Made by a program: the position numbers and the translations under genes. The notes under the pieces are model-generated. The model was not told the DNA's origin. It did not search any database and was given only the letters and a program-made list of their open reading frames with translations. DNA of 24,056 nucleotides from Bacteroidales bacterium GP2 (GTDB lineage Bacteria; Bacteroidota; Bacteroidia; Bacteroidales; Muribaculaceae): contig DAAJ01000034.1 in the NCBI GenBank assembly GCA_001701115.1, forward strand, positions 13,286 through 37,341. Direction: 5' to 3'. This document shows, in pieces, positions 1 to 6,679 of this stretch; position 1 is the stretch's first letter; the number at the start of each line of letters is the position of its first letter.

Positions 1-1358
1 AAGTAAGCCTGGCAATATTTATTGGTGTTGTCACCGATAATCTTTACGGAGTTTTTGTTTGCACCTACTGTGCCGTCTGCGCCAAGACCATAGAACTTAG
101 CTTCAAACATCTTGTCGTTGAGTACGATGGGTGCAACCGGGGGCAGAGATGTGAAGGTAACGTCGTCCACGATGCCGAGGGTGAAGTGGTCCTTGGGTTC
201 GGGGAGCGCGAGGTTGTCGTAAACAGCGATGATTTCAGCGGGAGTGGTGTCCTTTGAAGCGAGACCGAAGCGTCCTGCAACAATTGCGGGAGCATTTTCA
301 ACGCCTTTGTATGCCTCGCATACATCAAGGTAGAGGGGTTCGCCGGGAGCGCCGGGCTCTTTTGTGCGGTCAAGCACTGCTATGCGCTTCGCAGTAGCGG
401 GGACAGCTGCAAGGAGGTGCTTTGCAGAGAAGGGACGGTAGAGGTGAACTGCAACAAGACCAACCTTTTCGCCTTTAGCGCGGAGGTAGTCAACTGCTTC
501 CTGTGCAGCCATGCAGCCGGAACCCATAGCGATAATCACGCGGTCTGCTTCGGGATCTCCGTAATAGTCGAAGAGGTGGTATTCCCTGCCGGTGATTTCA
601 GAAATCTTGCCCATGTAGTATTCAACGATTTCGGGCACTGCGCTATAGTAGTTGTTGCAAGCCTCACGGTGCTGGAAGAATACGTCGCTGTTTTCAGCCA
701 TGCCGCGTGCAACAGGTGCGTCGGGGTTGAGGGCTCTTTCACGGAACTCTGCAACTGCTTCACGGTCGAGCAGCGGTGCGAGGTCTTCCTGTTCAAGCAT
801 CTCGATTTTCTGGATTTCGTGAGATGTGCGGAAACCGTCAAAGAAGTTAACGAAAGGCACGCGGCTCTTGATTGTTGCGAGGTGTGCAACAGCGGCGAGG
901 TCCATAACCTCCTGCACGCTGCCCTCTGCAAGCATTGCGCATCCGGTCTGGCGGGTAGCCATAACGTCCTGATGGTCACCAAAGATGCTGAGTGCATGTG
1001 ATGCGATTGTACGAGCGCTAACATGGAACACGCAGGGAAGAAGCTCACCGGCAATCTTGTACATGTTCGGAATCATCAGCAACAGACCCTGCGAAGCTGT
1101 ATAGGTTGTGGTGAGGGCACCTGCCTGAAGAGAGCCGTGAACCGCACCTGCAGCACCGCCTTCGCTCTGCATTTCCTGCACGAGCACTGTCTCGCCGAAG
1201 ATGTTCTTACGTCCTGCCGCAGCCCATTCATCCACATATTCAGCCATTGTGGAGGACGGGGTGATAGGATAGATAGCGGCAACCTCTGTGAACATATACG
1301 AGATATGCGCAGCAGCCTGGTTGCCGTCACAGGTCAAGAATTTCTTTTCCTTACTCAT
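1..1358 (-). CDS. nifJ: Pyruvate:ferredoxin (flavodoxin) oxidoreductase, N-terminal part, cut by left window edge
   Basis: The reading frame is open from an ATG at 1358 to the left edge, about 452 codons with no stop. The family is usually near 1180 residues, so roughly the first 38% is visible. The enzyme oxidises pyruvate with CoA to acetyl-CoA and CO2 and reduces ferredoxin; it is cytoplasmic and typical of anaerobes. The protein begins MSKEKKFLTCDGNQAAAH and soon shows YPITPSSTMAEYVDEWA, the pyruvate-binding domain I signature, then ETVLVQEMQSEGGAAGAVHG and TASQGLLLMIPNMYKIAGE, all characteristic of PFOR. The next domain follows (DRVIIAMGSGCMAAQEAVDY; LYRPFSAKHLL). The iron-sulphur and TPP-binding domains would lie beyond the window. 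The gene is divergent from yciO across 451 bases. Because the frame has no stop inside the window it is easily missed. Family assignment is very secure. Confidence 0.96.
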   Translation of the reverse strand, partial: MSKEKKFLTCDGNQAAAHISYMFTEVAAIYPITPSSTMAEYVDEWAAAGRKNIFGETVLVQEMQSEGGAAGAVHGSLQAGALTTTYTASQGLLLMIPNMYKIAGELLPCVFHVSARTIASHALSIFGDHQDVMATRQTGCAMLAEGSVQEVMDLAAVAHLATIKSRVPFVNFFDGFRTSHEIQKIEMLEQEDLAPLLDREAVAEFRERALNPDAPVARGMAENSDVFFQHREACNNYYSAVPEIVEYYMGKISEITGREYHLFDYYGDPEADRVIIAMGSGCMAAQEAVDYLRAKGEKVGLVAVHLYRPFSAKHLLAAVPATAKRIAVLDRTKEPGAPGEPLYLDVCEAYKGVENAPAIVAGRFGLASKDTTPAEIIAVYDNLALPEPKDHFTLGIVDDVTFTSLPPVAPIVLNDKMFEAKFYGLGADGTVGANKNSVKIIGDNTNKYCQAY

Positions 1359-1397
1359 AAAACTGTAATCTATTTAGATTTTGGTATAGAATTTTTG

Positions 1398-1405
1398 CGA
1401 AGTTA
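1398..1405 (-). promoter_or_regulatory. Candidate -7 box of the nifJ promoter
   Basis: Read on the minus strand the sequence is TAACTTCG, which matches the Bacteroidales -7 consensus TAnnTTTG at all but one defined position. It would start transcription near 1391 and give a leader of about 33 nt before the nifJ ATG. No convincing -33 TTTG lies at the usual 19-21 nt spacing (only TTAA at 22 nt), so this is tentative. Confidence 0.35.
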
Positions 1406-1582
1406 CGAATTTATCTGAATAGATTGCTTAACATGGGTGGATATTTTTTTGACTCATTAGTTATGTTATAAAGCATAAGTGATAATTGGCGGCAGTTGCG
1501 TAGTTTTATTATGGTGTGGGAGAAAAGTTGCATAATGTGGGGGAAATAGCCTAAAATGTCTCCGATTAGGGTACAGAGTCTT

Positions 1583-1628
1583 AAAAAAGAGATGATTTTG
1601 CGTGAAAATATGTGAAAACGGGTTAAAA
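1583..1628. repeat. Phased A-tracts / three 10-bp-spaced GTnAAAA repeats
   Basis: GTGAAAA occurs at 1602-1608 and 1612-1618 and GTTAAAA at 1622-1628, starting exactly 10 bp apart. A further A6 run lies at 1583-1588, two helical turns before the first. A-tracts repeated at helical spacing are known to bend DNA. The array ends about 15 bp before the -33 region of the candidate promoter at 1643-1673, where a bend or activator site could act. Sequence only; the function is inference. Confidence 0.4.
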
Positions 1629-1642
1629 TGTGCCTATAGGTT

Positions 1643-1673
1643 ATTGTTGTTTCAAATAATAGTATTACTTTTG
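1643..1673 (+). promoter_or_regulatory. Bacteroidales-type promoter of a short transcript ahead of yciO
   Basis: TACTTTTG at 1666-1673 is an exact match to the -7 consensus TAnnTTTG. ATTG at 1643-1646 lies 19 nt upstream, matching three of the four bases of the -33 TTTG. The predicted transcription start is near 1680. The only thing directly downstream is the hairpin terminator at 1718-1750, so the transcript would be about 70 nt unless polymerase reads through into yciO. Confidence 0.5.
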
Positions 1674-1679
1674 TGTGTG

Positions 1680-1750
1680 TGTTTTTCATAGTATTAGATT
1701 AAGATAAAGGTTTAAGGAAAAGAGATGTCGTGAGACAGCTCTTTTTTTTT
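1680..1750 (+). ncRNA. Candidate small RNA or attenuated leader (about 70 nt)
   Basis: The segment is bounded by an exact TAnnTTTG promoter just upstream and a strong intrinsic terminator at its 3' end, and it contains no credible open reading frame. The 5' part (1680-1717) is A/T-rich and looks unstructured, ending in AAGGTTTAAGG; the 3' half is the terminator hairpin. It matches no RNA family I recognise (it is too short for 6S, tmRNA or RNase P RNA). Two readings fit: an independent sRNA, or a leader whose terminator controls yciO. A second promoter-like box at 1765-1772 favours the first. Confidence 0.4.
1718..1750 (+). terminator. Strong rho-independent terminator with GTGA tetraloop
   Basis: AAAAGAG (1718-1724) pairs with CTCTTTT (1739-1745). 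Inside, after one A/G mismatch, TGTC (1726-1729) pairs with GACA (1734-1737), closing a GTGA loop of the GNRA type. The stem runs directly into an unbroken T tract to 1750. No protein gene on the plus strand ends before it; its only visible client is the short transcript from 1680. Confidence 0.75.
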
Positions 1751-1764
1751 ATGCCTTTTTTGCC

Positions 1765-1772
1765 TAATTTTG
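1765..1772 (+). promoter_or_regulatory. Candidate -7 box of the yciO operon promoter
   Basis: TAATTTTG is an exact match to TAnnTTTG. The expected -33 position falls in the T-rich end of the preceding terminator (around 1741-1745) and has no clean TTTG. The predicted transcription start, near 1779, leaves about 30 nt before the ATG at 1810 but only a few nt before the ATG at 1783. This supports the later start. Confidence 0.45.
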
Positions 1773-1809
1773 TGGGGTAGCCTTGCTCAAATGCAAGGGA
1801 TGGAATGCA

Positions 1810-2424
1810 ATGAAAGTTCTCAGGATTTACCCCACCAGCATAAACGAGCGGCACATTCAGGAAGCCGCGGAGGCGCTGCGCGAAGGACACCTTATTATAT
1901 ATCCTACCGACACCTTGTATGCTATAGCATGTTCGGCGCTTGACCAAGGCGCTATTGAGAGGCTGTGTAAGATAAAAGGAATCAATCCGCAGAAAGAGTC
2001 GTTGTCAATTGTGTGCGCCGACATATCGCAGGCAAGCGAATATGCCCGTATCGACAACAAGGCTTTCCGGATGCTGCGGGACAATCTGCCCGGTCCCTTT
2101 ACATTCATCTTGCCGGCATCGACATCATTGCCTAAGGTGTTCAAAGGCAGGAAAACCGTTGGAGTAAGAGTGCCGGCAAATGATATTTCAACAGCCCTTG
2201 CCGCTGAGTTGGGCAATCCCTTGCTCACCACTTCTGTCCAGCCGGACAGTGAAAATACACTGGAGTCTGTCAGCAACCCTGATTGCGTGGCGCTGAATTA
2301 TGCCGGCGTGGTGGATGTGATGATTGACGGTGGAGATGTGCCCGGTATCCCTTCTACTATAGTTGATATGACAGACAGCTCCTCTCCGGAGATATTAAGG
2401 GAGGGAGCGGGAGAATTAATGTAA
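1810..2424 (+). CDS. yciO: YciO/Sua5/YrdC-family protein (L-threonylcarbamoyladenylate synthase family)
   Basis: 204 residues covering a single YrdC-fold domain with no C-terminal Sua5 extension. The family condenses threonine, bicarbonate and ATP to threonylcarbamoyl-AMP, the first step of tRNA t6A37 modification. Visible motifs: IIYPTDTLYAIACSALDQ near residues 29-46, KGINPQKESLSIVCAD near 56-71, PGPFTFILPAS near 94-104, GVRVPAN near 118-124, and the tail IVDMTDSSSPEILREGAGEL. Where TsaC/Sua5 proteins carry a SAN-type motif, this protein reads PLLTTSV near 137-143, which points to the YciO branch. YciO's role in t6A synthesis is less certain than that of TsaC. I chose the ATG at 1810 over 1783 because homologues begin close to the IYPT strand and a promoter box lies just upstream. 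The ATPase-DUF4435 gene follows after 11 nt, so they are probably co-transcribed. Confidence 0.88.
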   Translation: MKVLRIYPTSINERHIQEAAEALREGHLIIYPTDTLYAIACSALDQGAIERLCKIKGINPQKESLSIVCADISQASEYARIDNKAFRMLRDNLPGPFTFILPASTSLPKVFKGRKTVGVRVPANDISTALAAELGNPLLTTSVQPDSENTLESVSNPDCVALNYAGVVDVMIDGGDVPGIPSTIVDMTDSSSPEILREGAGELM

Positions 2425-2435
2425 ATTACCGGACT

Positions 2436-4016
2436 ATGGCTATCACACTACCGCCTCGAAAAGATGGAAATGCAAGCACCATTGAGGCTGAAACGGGTCG
2501 ACTTATTATAATAGGTGCGAATGGCGCAGGCAAAAGCCGTTTTACAGCGGCGCTTCAGGAATCCCTTGGCGAAAGGTCTTTCCGCCTTTCGGCGCTTAAA
2601 GGATTGTATGCCGCATCGGAAGACTCCACAGTCGCTAAGTTGTTTGACCGGTCTTTTGGCAAATCTGCTTTCAAACCTCAGTCGGCAAATGATATTGACC
2701 GCCTGCTCGCCTTGCTGATGCATGATGAGATGCTCAACCTTATAAATTATAAAATGGAGCTGGCATCAAATCCTAAGGCAAAGCTCCATAAGACAAAGCT
2801 TGACATAATAGCGCGTGAGTGGAAGGAGCTTTTTCCTGACAATAATATACTTGTTGAAAGCGGCAAATTCCTATTCAGCAGGGGAGAAGACCCCAGAAGC
2901 TACTCGGCGCTGAAGCTGAGTGACGGTGAAAAGGCTGCAATATACTATCTTGCCGCAGTGATGTATGCGCCTAAAGGTGGAGCAATTTTTGTGGATAGCC
3001 CTGAGATGTTCATGCATCCGTCAATCATGCAGAGCCTATGGAACCGGATAGAAAGCCTGCGTCCTGACTGTCTGTTCGTATTCACAACGCATGACCTTGA
3101 GTTCGCTTCCCAGGCACAGGACGCCACTGTTGTGTGGGTACGCGATTATGATGCGGCGACTGTGACTTGGGATTATGACATTTTGCCTAAACAGCAGGGA
3201 ATGTCTGACGAGGTGTATATGGCAATAATCGGTGCGCGCAAGCCGGTGCTGTTTATAGAGGGCGACGCGGTGCACTCCATTGATGCCAAACTCTACCCCC
3301 TGGTGTTTTCAGAATACACGGTCAAGTCTCTCGGAAGCTGCAATAAGGTTATCGAGGCAACCCGCGCATTTAACGATTTGAGCGCTTTCCACCACTTGGA
3401 CTCTTTCGGCATAGTGGACCGTGACCGCAGGGATGCGCACGAAGTAGAATATCTTCGTGGAAAAAAGGTGATGGTGCCGGAGGTAGCGGAGATAGAGAAC
3501 ATAATGATGCTGGAGGAGGTTATCCGCGCGGTTGCCTCTGCAAAGGGCAAGGATGAAGGCAAGGTGTTTGAAAAGGTCAAGAGGTCGGTTATTTCGCAGT
3601 TCCGTCATGATTTGAGGCAACAGGCTCTCATGCACACCCGCCATAGGGTAAAGCGCACTGTTGAGTACCGAATTGACGGGCGGTTCAATAACATCAATCT
3701 TTTTGAGCAGCACATCGCTTCTCTTGCCGATGAAATTAACCCCCGCGGGCTTTATGAAGGATTCTGCCGCGAGTTCCGCAGATATGTGGAAACTGACGAT
3801 TACGCTGGTGTATTGCGTGTCTATAACCAGAAATCAATGATTCCCGGCAGTAATGTCGCCGCTCTTTGCGGTTTGAGGAATAAGGATGAATACATAAGAT
3901 TCATCATACACCTTCTTCGTGTAGGAAGTGAGCAAGGCGAAAGGATAAGGACGGCAGTGAGGGCTTGTTTCGGTGACAAGGCGAAGAAAAGAAATTTGAC
4001 AGAGACAGATGAATAA
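2436..4016 (+). CDS. Fused ABC/AAA-type ATPase-DUF4435 (TOPRIM-like) protein, PARIS/OLD-like
   Basis: 526 residues in two parts. Residues 1-265 form an ABC-type ATPase: Walker A GANGAGKS (27-34), ABC signature LSDGEKA (161-167), Walker B AIFVDSPE (183-190), and H-loop TTHD (217-220). Residues 268 to about 526 match DUF4435, a TOPRIM-like nuclease fold. It shows the acidic motifs KPVLFIEGD (E275, D277), GIVDRDRR (D328, D330) and EIENIM (352-357), plus a basic, helix-rich C-terminus. In the PARIS anti-phage system these two activities sit on separate proteins: AriA (ATPase) and AriB (DUF4435 nuclease that cuts tRNA). OLD/GajA enzymes also join an ABC ATPase to TOPRIM. The gene starts 11 nt after yciO and its last 8 nt overlap the start of menA, so it is embedded in a housekeeping operon. 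The domain calls are secure; a defence or RNase role is inference. It could instead be a housekeeping DNA/RNA repair enzyme. Confidence 0.85.
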   Translation: MAITLPPRKDGNASTIEAETGRLIIIGANGAGKSRFTAALQESLGERSFRLSALKGLYAASEDSTVAKLFDRSFGKSAFKPQSANDIDRLLALLMHDEMLNLINYKMELASNPKAKLHKTKLDIIAREWKELFPDNNILVESGKFLFSRGEDPRSYSALKLSDGEKAAIYYLAAVMYAPKGGAIFVDSPEMFMHPSIMQSLWNRIESLRPDCLFVFTTHDLEFASQAQDATVVWVRDYDAATVTWDYDILPKQQGMSDEVYMAIIGARKPVLFIEGDAVHSIDAKLYPLVFSEYTVKSLGSCNKVIEATRAFNDLSAFHHLDSFGIVDRDRRDAHEVEYLRGKKVMVPEVAEIENIMMLEEVIRAVASAKGKDEGKVFEKVKRSVISQFRHDLRQQALMHTRHRVKRTVEYRIDGRFNNINLFEQHIASLADEINPRGLYEGFCREFRRYVETDDYAGVLRVYNQKSMIPGSNVAALCGLRNKDEYIRFIIHLLRVGSEQGERIRTAVRACFGDKAKKRNLTETDE

Positions 4017-4869
4017 GATTAAATGCTGGGTTGAGGCAATGAGGCTGCGCACCTTGCCGGTGTCGCTTGCCGGTGTGGTGCTTGGTACAGGATATGCGTT
4101 GACTTTCGGCAATGTCCGGTGTGGAGCTGTTGCTCTATGCTTTGCGGTGGCTCTCCTTGCGCAGATTGCCTCTAATTTTGCAAACGAATACTATGATTTC
4201 CGTAATGGTCTTGACCGTGTCGGCAGGGAGGGTCCCAGGCGCGGGGTCACTGAAGGCGATATCACCCCCGGCGCTATGAAAGCTGCTACTTTTATTACCC
4301 TTGCCCTTGCTTGCTGCGCAGGGCTTGCACTGATTCCTTACGGTGAATGGTGGATAATCCTTGTCGGGATTGCTGTGGCGCTTGGGGTGCTTGCATACAG
4401 CACCGGTCCTTTCCCGCTGTCCCACCACGGTCTTGGGGAGGTTGCGGTCATACTGTTTTTTGGGATAGTTCCTGTAAACTTCACTTGTTGGCTTGCGAGC
4501 GGCAACTGGGACATATATTGCCTGATGGGGTCGGTGAGTGCAGGATTGCTTGGGGCGAATGTGCTTATCGTGAATAATTACAGGGATGTGGAGGATGATG
4601 CGGCAGTAGGCAAACACACTCTTGCGGTCATCCTTGGAGCTCGTATGATGCCGTGGGTTTATGCGATAAATGCTTTCTGGGCTATGGGGCTGATGTGTTC
4701 GGCATGGGCAGCCAAAGGTCTTGAGTGGATTCCGGCAGTGTTCGTTGTGATATTTTTATTTTGTGCCCAGTCCATGCGCCGCTTGCATGGAGCTAAACTG
4801 ACCCCTTTGCTCGGAATGACGGCAGTGCTGATGTTTATTTACTGCCTGTTGTTCCTTTTGCCCGGATAA
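4009..4869 (+). CDS. menA: 1,4-dihydroxy-2-naphthoate polyprenyltransferase
   Basis: 286 residues, the usual size for MenA, a UbiA-superfamily membrane enzyme. It attaches the polyprenyl tail to 1,4-dihydroxy-2-naphthoate in the menaquinone pathway. The first prenyl-diphosphate/Mg2+ motif is N59EYYDFRNGLD69 and the second Asp-rich motif is NNYRDVEDD (189-197), followed by GKHTLAVILG. The N-terminal RLRTLPVSLAGVVLG stretch is typical of MenA rather than UbiA. About eight hydrophobic helices are visible. The ATG overlaps the end of the ATPase-DUF4435 gene by 8 nt, which suggests translational coupling. It belongs to the yciO transcription unit. The menaquinone it makes would serve anaerobic fumarate respiration. 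Confidence 0.92.
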   Translation: MNKIKCWVEAMRLRTLPVSLAGVVLGTGYALTFGNVRCGAVALCFAVALLAQIASNFANEYYDFRNGLDRVGREGPRRGVTEGDITPGAMKAATFITLALACCAGLALIPYGEWWIILVGIAVALGVLAYSTGPFPLSHHGLGEVAVILFFGIVPVNFTCWLASGNWDIYCLMGSVSAGLLGANVLIVNNYRDVEDDAAVGKHTLAVILGARMMPWVYAINAFWAMGLMCSAWAAKGLEWIPAVFVVIFLFCAQSMRRLHGAKLTPLLGMTAVLMFIYCLLFLLPG

Positions 4870-4901
4870 GTGGAGTAACGGAACAAATGCCGTTGTGCCG
4901 G

Positions 4902-4930
4902 TGTTGGAATTGTATCATGCAATTTCAACA
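4902..4930 (+). other. Hairpin just upstream of the aspT start codon
   Basis: TGTTGGAATTG (4902-4912) pairs with CAATTTCAACA (4920-4930): 11 pairs including one G-U, with a 7-nt loop. It ends 8 nt before the aspT ATG and is followed by GCTATTTT, a weak T-rich stretch. It could terminate the menA transcript or act as a structure over the aspT translation start. No TAnnTTTG box was found in the 69-nt menA-aspT gap. Confidence 0.4.
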
Positions 4931-4938
4931 GCTATTTT

Positions 4939-6639
4939 ATGGATTGGATTATAGAAACCTTCCGCAATAATCCGGCAATTCCGATTTTTCTCACTATCGG
5001 TCTTGGATTTTTTGTAGGACAACTCAAGTTCAAGGGCTTTTCGCTTGGCACTGTGACATCGGTGCTTCTTATCGGCGTGCTTGTAGGTCAGATGGATATC
5101 CAGATTCCCGGACCTATGAAAAGTGTGTTTTTCCTGCTGTTTCTTTTCGCTATTGGTTATAGCGTGGGTCCGCAGTTTTTCCGTGCATTGAAGGGCGACG
5201 GGCTTAAGCAGGTAGCTTATTCTGCGGTAGTATGTTTTCTCTGCTTGCTTTGCACTTGGATAGCCTGCAAGGTCATGGGATACGATGCCGGAGAAACACT
5301 TGGAGTGTTTGCTGGCGCGCAGACAATGAGTGCGGCTATAGGAGCGGGAATTGACACTATAAACTCGCTTGGTGCTGATGCTGCGTCAAAAAAAGCATGG
5401 ATTGACATAATCCCGGTTACATACGCTGTTTGCTATGTTTTTGGCACGATTGGTTCCGCATGGATTGTCAGCTGGCTCGGACCGAAAATGCTCGGTGGTC
5501 TTTCTAAAGTCAAGGCAGACACCAAAGCGCTTGAAAAGGAGCTAAATTCAAGCAATGTAACCACTGACCCGGCATATATAAATGCCAACCGTCCGGTTGC
5601 GTTCAGGGCATATAAGATAGAAAATGAATTTTTTGATACTTCCCGCACGGTCGCTCAGATAGAGGAGTACCTCATGCAGCAGGGACGCAGGCTCTTCGTT
5701 GAGAGAGTACGCAGCAATGGAGAGATTGTAGAGCCCTCTCCAGAGCTGGAAATTGCCAAAGGTGACGAAATTGTGCTGTCCGGGCGGCGGGAAAATATAA
5801 TTGGTGATGAAAAATGGATTGGCGAGGAAGTTAATGATGCGGAACTTCTTAATTTCCCTGCCGAACAGGTCGATGTCATGGTGGCGAAGAAAAAGGTAGC
5901 CGGAATGACAGTAGATGAGCTTCGTGCCCAAAAATTCATGTATGGGATTTCCATAAAATCCATTGTCAGGGGCACTGTTAACATACCGGTGTTTGCAAAG
6001 ACAAAACTTGAAGCTGGCGATACCCTTACAATTATCGGGCTTGAGCGCGAGGTTAAAGATGCCGGTCCAAATATCGGGTATGTTGATAAGCCGACAGTTG
6101 CAAGCGATATGGTTACAGTGGGTATCGGTATATTTATCGGATGTATTATCGGAGTGCTGACTATTCATGCGGGTAATGTGCCTATCAGCTTGTCAACAAG
6201 TGGCGGTGCCCTCATCTCCGGGCTGGTATTCGGGTGGTTACGGTCAAAGCATCCTACTTTCGGTCGTATTCCTAAGCCCGCGGTGTGGGTGATGAATAAC
6301 TTAGGGCTGAATATGTTTATTGCGGTTATCGGCATAACCTCGGGTCCTTCTTTTGTGGGTGGATTGCAGCAGGTTGGTTTCGCAGTATTGCTTGTGGGAA
6401 TCTTTGCAACATCGATGCCGCTTATTATTGGAATGTTCCTTGGTGACAAGCTGTTTAAATTCCGCCCGGCAGTAAATCTTGGTTGTGCGGCAGGAGCAAG
6501 GACTACAACAGCGGCACTCGGAGCGGTGCAGGATGCAATCGGCAGCTCTGTGCCCGCCCTCGGATATACTGTAACCTATGCGATTGGAAATACATTGCTT
6601 ATACTCATGGGCGTGGCAATAGTGCTGATGACAGCATAA
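4939..6639 (+). CDS. aspT: Aspartate:alanine antiporter family transporter (AspT/YidE/YbjL)
   Basis: 566 residues, the normal length for the family. An N-terminal membrane block (five or so helices, about 1-185) and a C-terminal one (about 390-566) flank a cytoplasmic region with two TrkA-C-like (RCK_C) domains, around 220-295 and 300-380; each has the pattern of a GDEIVLSG / GDTLTIIG turn. Both membrane blocks carry the repeated family motif: GAQTMSAAIGAGIDTINS in the first and CAAGARTTTAALGAVQDAIG in the second. AspT exchanges L-aspartate for L-alanine electrogenically. The call to AspT rather than a general YbjL-type transporter rests mainly on the next gene, 40 nt downstream, an aspartate 4-decarboxylase that makes exactly the counter-substrate. 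The start at 4939 begins directly before the first helix. Confidence 0.88.
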   Translation: MDWIIETFRNNPAIPIFLTIGLGFFVGQLKFKGFSLGTVTSVLLIGVLVGQMDIQIPGPMKSVFFLLFLFAIGYSVGPQFFRALKGDGLKQVAYSAVVCFLCLLCTWIACKVMGYDAGETLGVFAGAQTMSAAIGAGIDTINSLGADAASKKAWIDIIPVTYAVCYVFGTIGSAWIVSWLGPKMLGGLSKVKADTKALEKELNSSNVTTDPAYINANRPVAFRAYKIENEFFDTSRTVAQIEEYLMQQGRRLFVERVRSNGEIVEPSPELEIAKGDEIVLSGRRENIIGDEKWIGEEVNDAELLNFPAEQVDVMVAKKKVAGMTVDELRAQKFMYGISIKSIVRGTVNIPVFAKTKLEAGDTLTIIGLEREVKDAGPNIGYVDKPTVASDMVTVGIGIFIGCIIGVLTIHAGNVPISLSTSGGALISGLVFGWLRSKHPTFGRIPKPAVWVMNNLGLNMFIAVIGITSGPSFVGGLQQVGFAVLLVGIFATSMPLIIGMFLGDKLFKFRPAVNLGCAAGARTTTAALGAVQDAIGSSVPALGYTVTYAIGNTLLILMGVAIVLMTA

Positions 6640-6679
6640 AAGAAATAAGGACTATATAAGGTTAAAAACATATACTATT

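Noticed and set aside
417..1001. Plus-strand open frame of 194 codons opposite nifJ
   Set aside because: It is antisense to well conserved PFOR sequence, is Cys/His-rich without a recognisable fold, and has no promoter.
1411..1689. Minus-strand open frame of 92 codons in the nifJ-yciO gap
   Set aside because: AT-rich composition, no recognisable domain, and it overlaps the phased A-tracts and candidate promoter. More likely chance than a gene.
1783..1809. Upstream ATG of yciO adding nine residues (MLKCKGWNA)
   Set aside because: The promoter box at 1765-1772 would leave almost no leader, and homologues start near the IYPT strand, matching ATG 1810.
2436..4016. Treating the ATPase-DUF4435 gene as proof of a mobile defence island
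   Set aside because: It sits between yciO and menA with tight spacing. No integrase, transposase, tRNA or composition break is visible, so recent mobility is not supported.
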